The notes beneath the pieces are model-generated. The model was not told the DNA's origin, did not search any database, and saw only the letters and a program-made list of their open reading frames with translations. The translations under genes and the position numbers were made by a program. Below, one piece after another: positions 63,151-64,000 of a stretch of DNA of 64,000 nt. The stretch's first letter is position 1; each line of letters opens with the position of its first letter. Source of the DNA: Methylobacterium thuringiense (GTDB taxonomy: Bacteria; Pseudomonadota; Alphaproteobacteria; Rhizobiales; Beijerinckiaceae); NCBI RefSeq assembly GCF_022179645.1, contig NZ_BPRA01000001.1, positions 186,001 through 250,000 of the forward strand, in the 5' to 3' direction.

Positions 63151-63452
63151 TCCATAAACGCTGTCGCGGCCGGGCACAACGACGCGCCGCGCCGTTCCCG
63201 TCGATGCCGCCCGGCAAACAGTGGGCGGGCAACGAATCGGCGCGACGCCCCACCTACGTTCGAGGCGATGATTTGATCCCATGCAGGCTATTCTTTTTGC
63301 GTGAATGACACGACGTGTGACGCACATGCATAATTTACGCAGGAATTCAGACCCGATAATCAAGCATAGTACGGTACAATTCAAATTTACTCCAACTTCA
63401 ATCGATTGTGCTCCGCAAAACTATAACTTTTAGTTGAGTTGAAAGAGAAGCA
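63151..63452. other. Divergent region between the cobalamin riboswitch and the outer-membrane channel gene
   Basis: About 300 bases lie between divergent units; A+T rises between 63280 and 63440 (CATAATTTACGCAGGAATTC; TACGGTACAATTCAAATTTA). Promoters for both directions probably lie here. No further gene is supported. Confidence 0.4.
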
Positions 63453-64000
63453 ATGACTGGCGCAGTGCGGCGAAGCGGGTTGAAACTTCTTCGAGCCGCA
63501 GCATTGGGCGTTGCTCTGGTGCCGTCCGCGGCCTTTGCCCGGTCCGCTGCGCTGCCGGGCATCACCGTCGGCCTGCCGACGGGCTGGCAGATTCCAACCG
63601 GCGTCCAGATGAACGTCACTTCGAGCTTCGCCGAGCGCGGGACGCTGCCGCGGGACAACCAGGGCAACAACAATCTGGCCGTCTTTCTGTGGGCGACCCC
63701 CTGGACCGTGCTGGGGGGACAGCTGCGGTTCATCCAGTCGTTCCCGTTCAACGCGGTCAGCCCGCAGGAGGGGCCGTGGCAGGCGGGCCTGGCCCAGCCG
63801 CTGACGACGGCTCAGGTCGCCTGGAAGATCGGCGACAACCTCGGCGTCAGCTACTTCCTCGGCGGCTTCTGGCCGAGCGATACGCTCTTCGCGCTCCGGT
63901 CGGCCTCGATCGCCCAACGCTTCGCGATCAGCTACGTCGGCGATGGCTGGAACCTGACGGCCAACCTCCATTACGGCACGATGTTGGACAACACCTCGCC
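63453..64000 (+). CDS. Outer-membrane channel of the SphA/MetA-pathway transporter family (5' part)
   Basis: The visible 182 residues begin with a signal peptide (LKLLRAAALGVALVPSAAFA) and continue as alternating, aromatic-rich strands: GVQMNVTSSFAERGT, LAVFLWATPWTVLGGQLRF, VAWKIGDNLGVSYFLGGFWP and AISYVGDGWNLTANLHYG. This pattern matches the family of outer-membrane proteins (COG4313) linked to uptake of hydrophobic compounds in phenol-degradation pathways. GAAAGAGAAG precedes the ATG at 63453. The gene runs off the window end, so its 3' part, substrate and neighbours cannot be seen. Confidence 0.75.
   Translation, partial: MTGAVRRSGLKLLRAAALGVALVPSAAFARSAALPGITVGLPTGWQIPTGVQMNVTSSFAERGTLPRDNQGNNNLAVFLWATPWTVLGGQLRFIQSFPFNAVSPQEGPWQAGLAQPLTTAQVAWKIGDNLGVSYFLGGFWPSDTLFALRSASIAQRFAISYVGDGWNLTANLHYGTMLDNTS

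Overview
The window is a high-GC alphaproteobacterial chromosome segment, most likely from a Methylobacterium/Methylorubrum-type Hyphomicrobiales. That placement is inferred from family content: a dcw cluster with a long-tailed FtsZ, GcrA, NepR-like proteins, an EipB-like DUF1849 protein, the aerobic (CobG/CobN) cobalamin route and a bacterial class A RNase P RNA. No species-level claim can be made without a search.

Layout. 0.4-3.0 kb: aminopeptidase N (minus). 3.2-8.0 kb: a type I secretion ABC exporter and HlyD adaptor (minus), then an AT-rich gap and a divergent gene for a secreted-type protein with a carbohydrate-binding-like domain and DUF5648-like repeats, the best candidate cargo. 8.0-12.1 kb: decayed mobile DNA (an IS5-type transposase remnant and an integrase C-terminal remnant) around a PAS-rich hybrid histidine kinase. 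12.1-13.5 kb: glyoxalase I, a small helical protein and rnpB. 13.8-40.2 kb: the division and cell-wall (dcw) cluster rsmH-ftsL-ftsI-murE-murF-mraY-murD, interrupted by two opposite-strand soluble chemoreceptors, then ftsW-murG-murC-murB-ddl-ftsQ-ftsA-ftsZ, followed by lpxC, bamD and recN. 40.3-47.7 kb: a NepR-like gene, the Pho regulon (pstSCAB-phoU-phoB behind a three-repeat Pho box, with no phoR) and gcrA. 48.3-51.2 kb: an EipB-like periplasmic protein, selenocysteine tRNA, a DHH phosphoesterase, a second NepR-like gene and an MmgR/suhB-type small RNA. 51.5-63.2 kb: cobalamin genes; cobK on plus and a long minus-strand operon cbtB-cbtA-DUF1636-cobW-uma2-cobN-cobG-cobH-cobI-cobJ led by a cobalamin riboswitch. 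63.45 kb to the end: the start of an outer-membrane SphA/MetA-type channel protein.

How it fits together. The dcw block makes lipid II (MurB-G, MraY, Ddl), exports and polymerises septal peptidoglycan (FtsW, FtsI) and organises the ring (FtsZ, FtsA, FtsQ, FtsL), with LpxC and BamD adding outer-membrane synthesis. Pst/PhoU/PhoB covers phosphate uptake and its control. The cob operon combines cobalt uptake (CbtAB), metal chaperoning (CobW) and corrin ring synthesis, with its own product as the riboswitch ligand.

The most unusual observation is that dispersed palindromic repeats, which elsewhere in the window lie between genes, also sit inside cobG (two copies) and cobN (one copy) without breaking the reading frame, adding low-complexity segments to two cobalamin enzymes. 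Other points of interest are the T1SS locus with a non-RTX candidate cargo, two NepR-like genes with no PhyR/EcfG partner nearby, and a pair of hairpin repeats that begin exactly at the stop codons of two genes.
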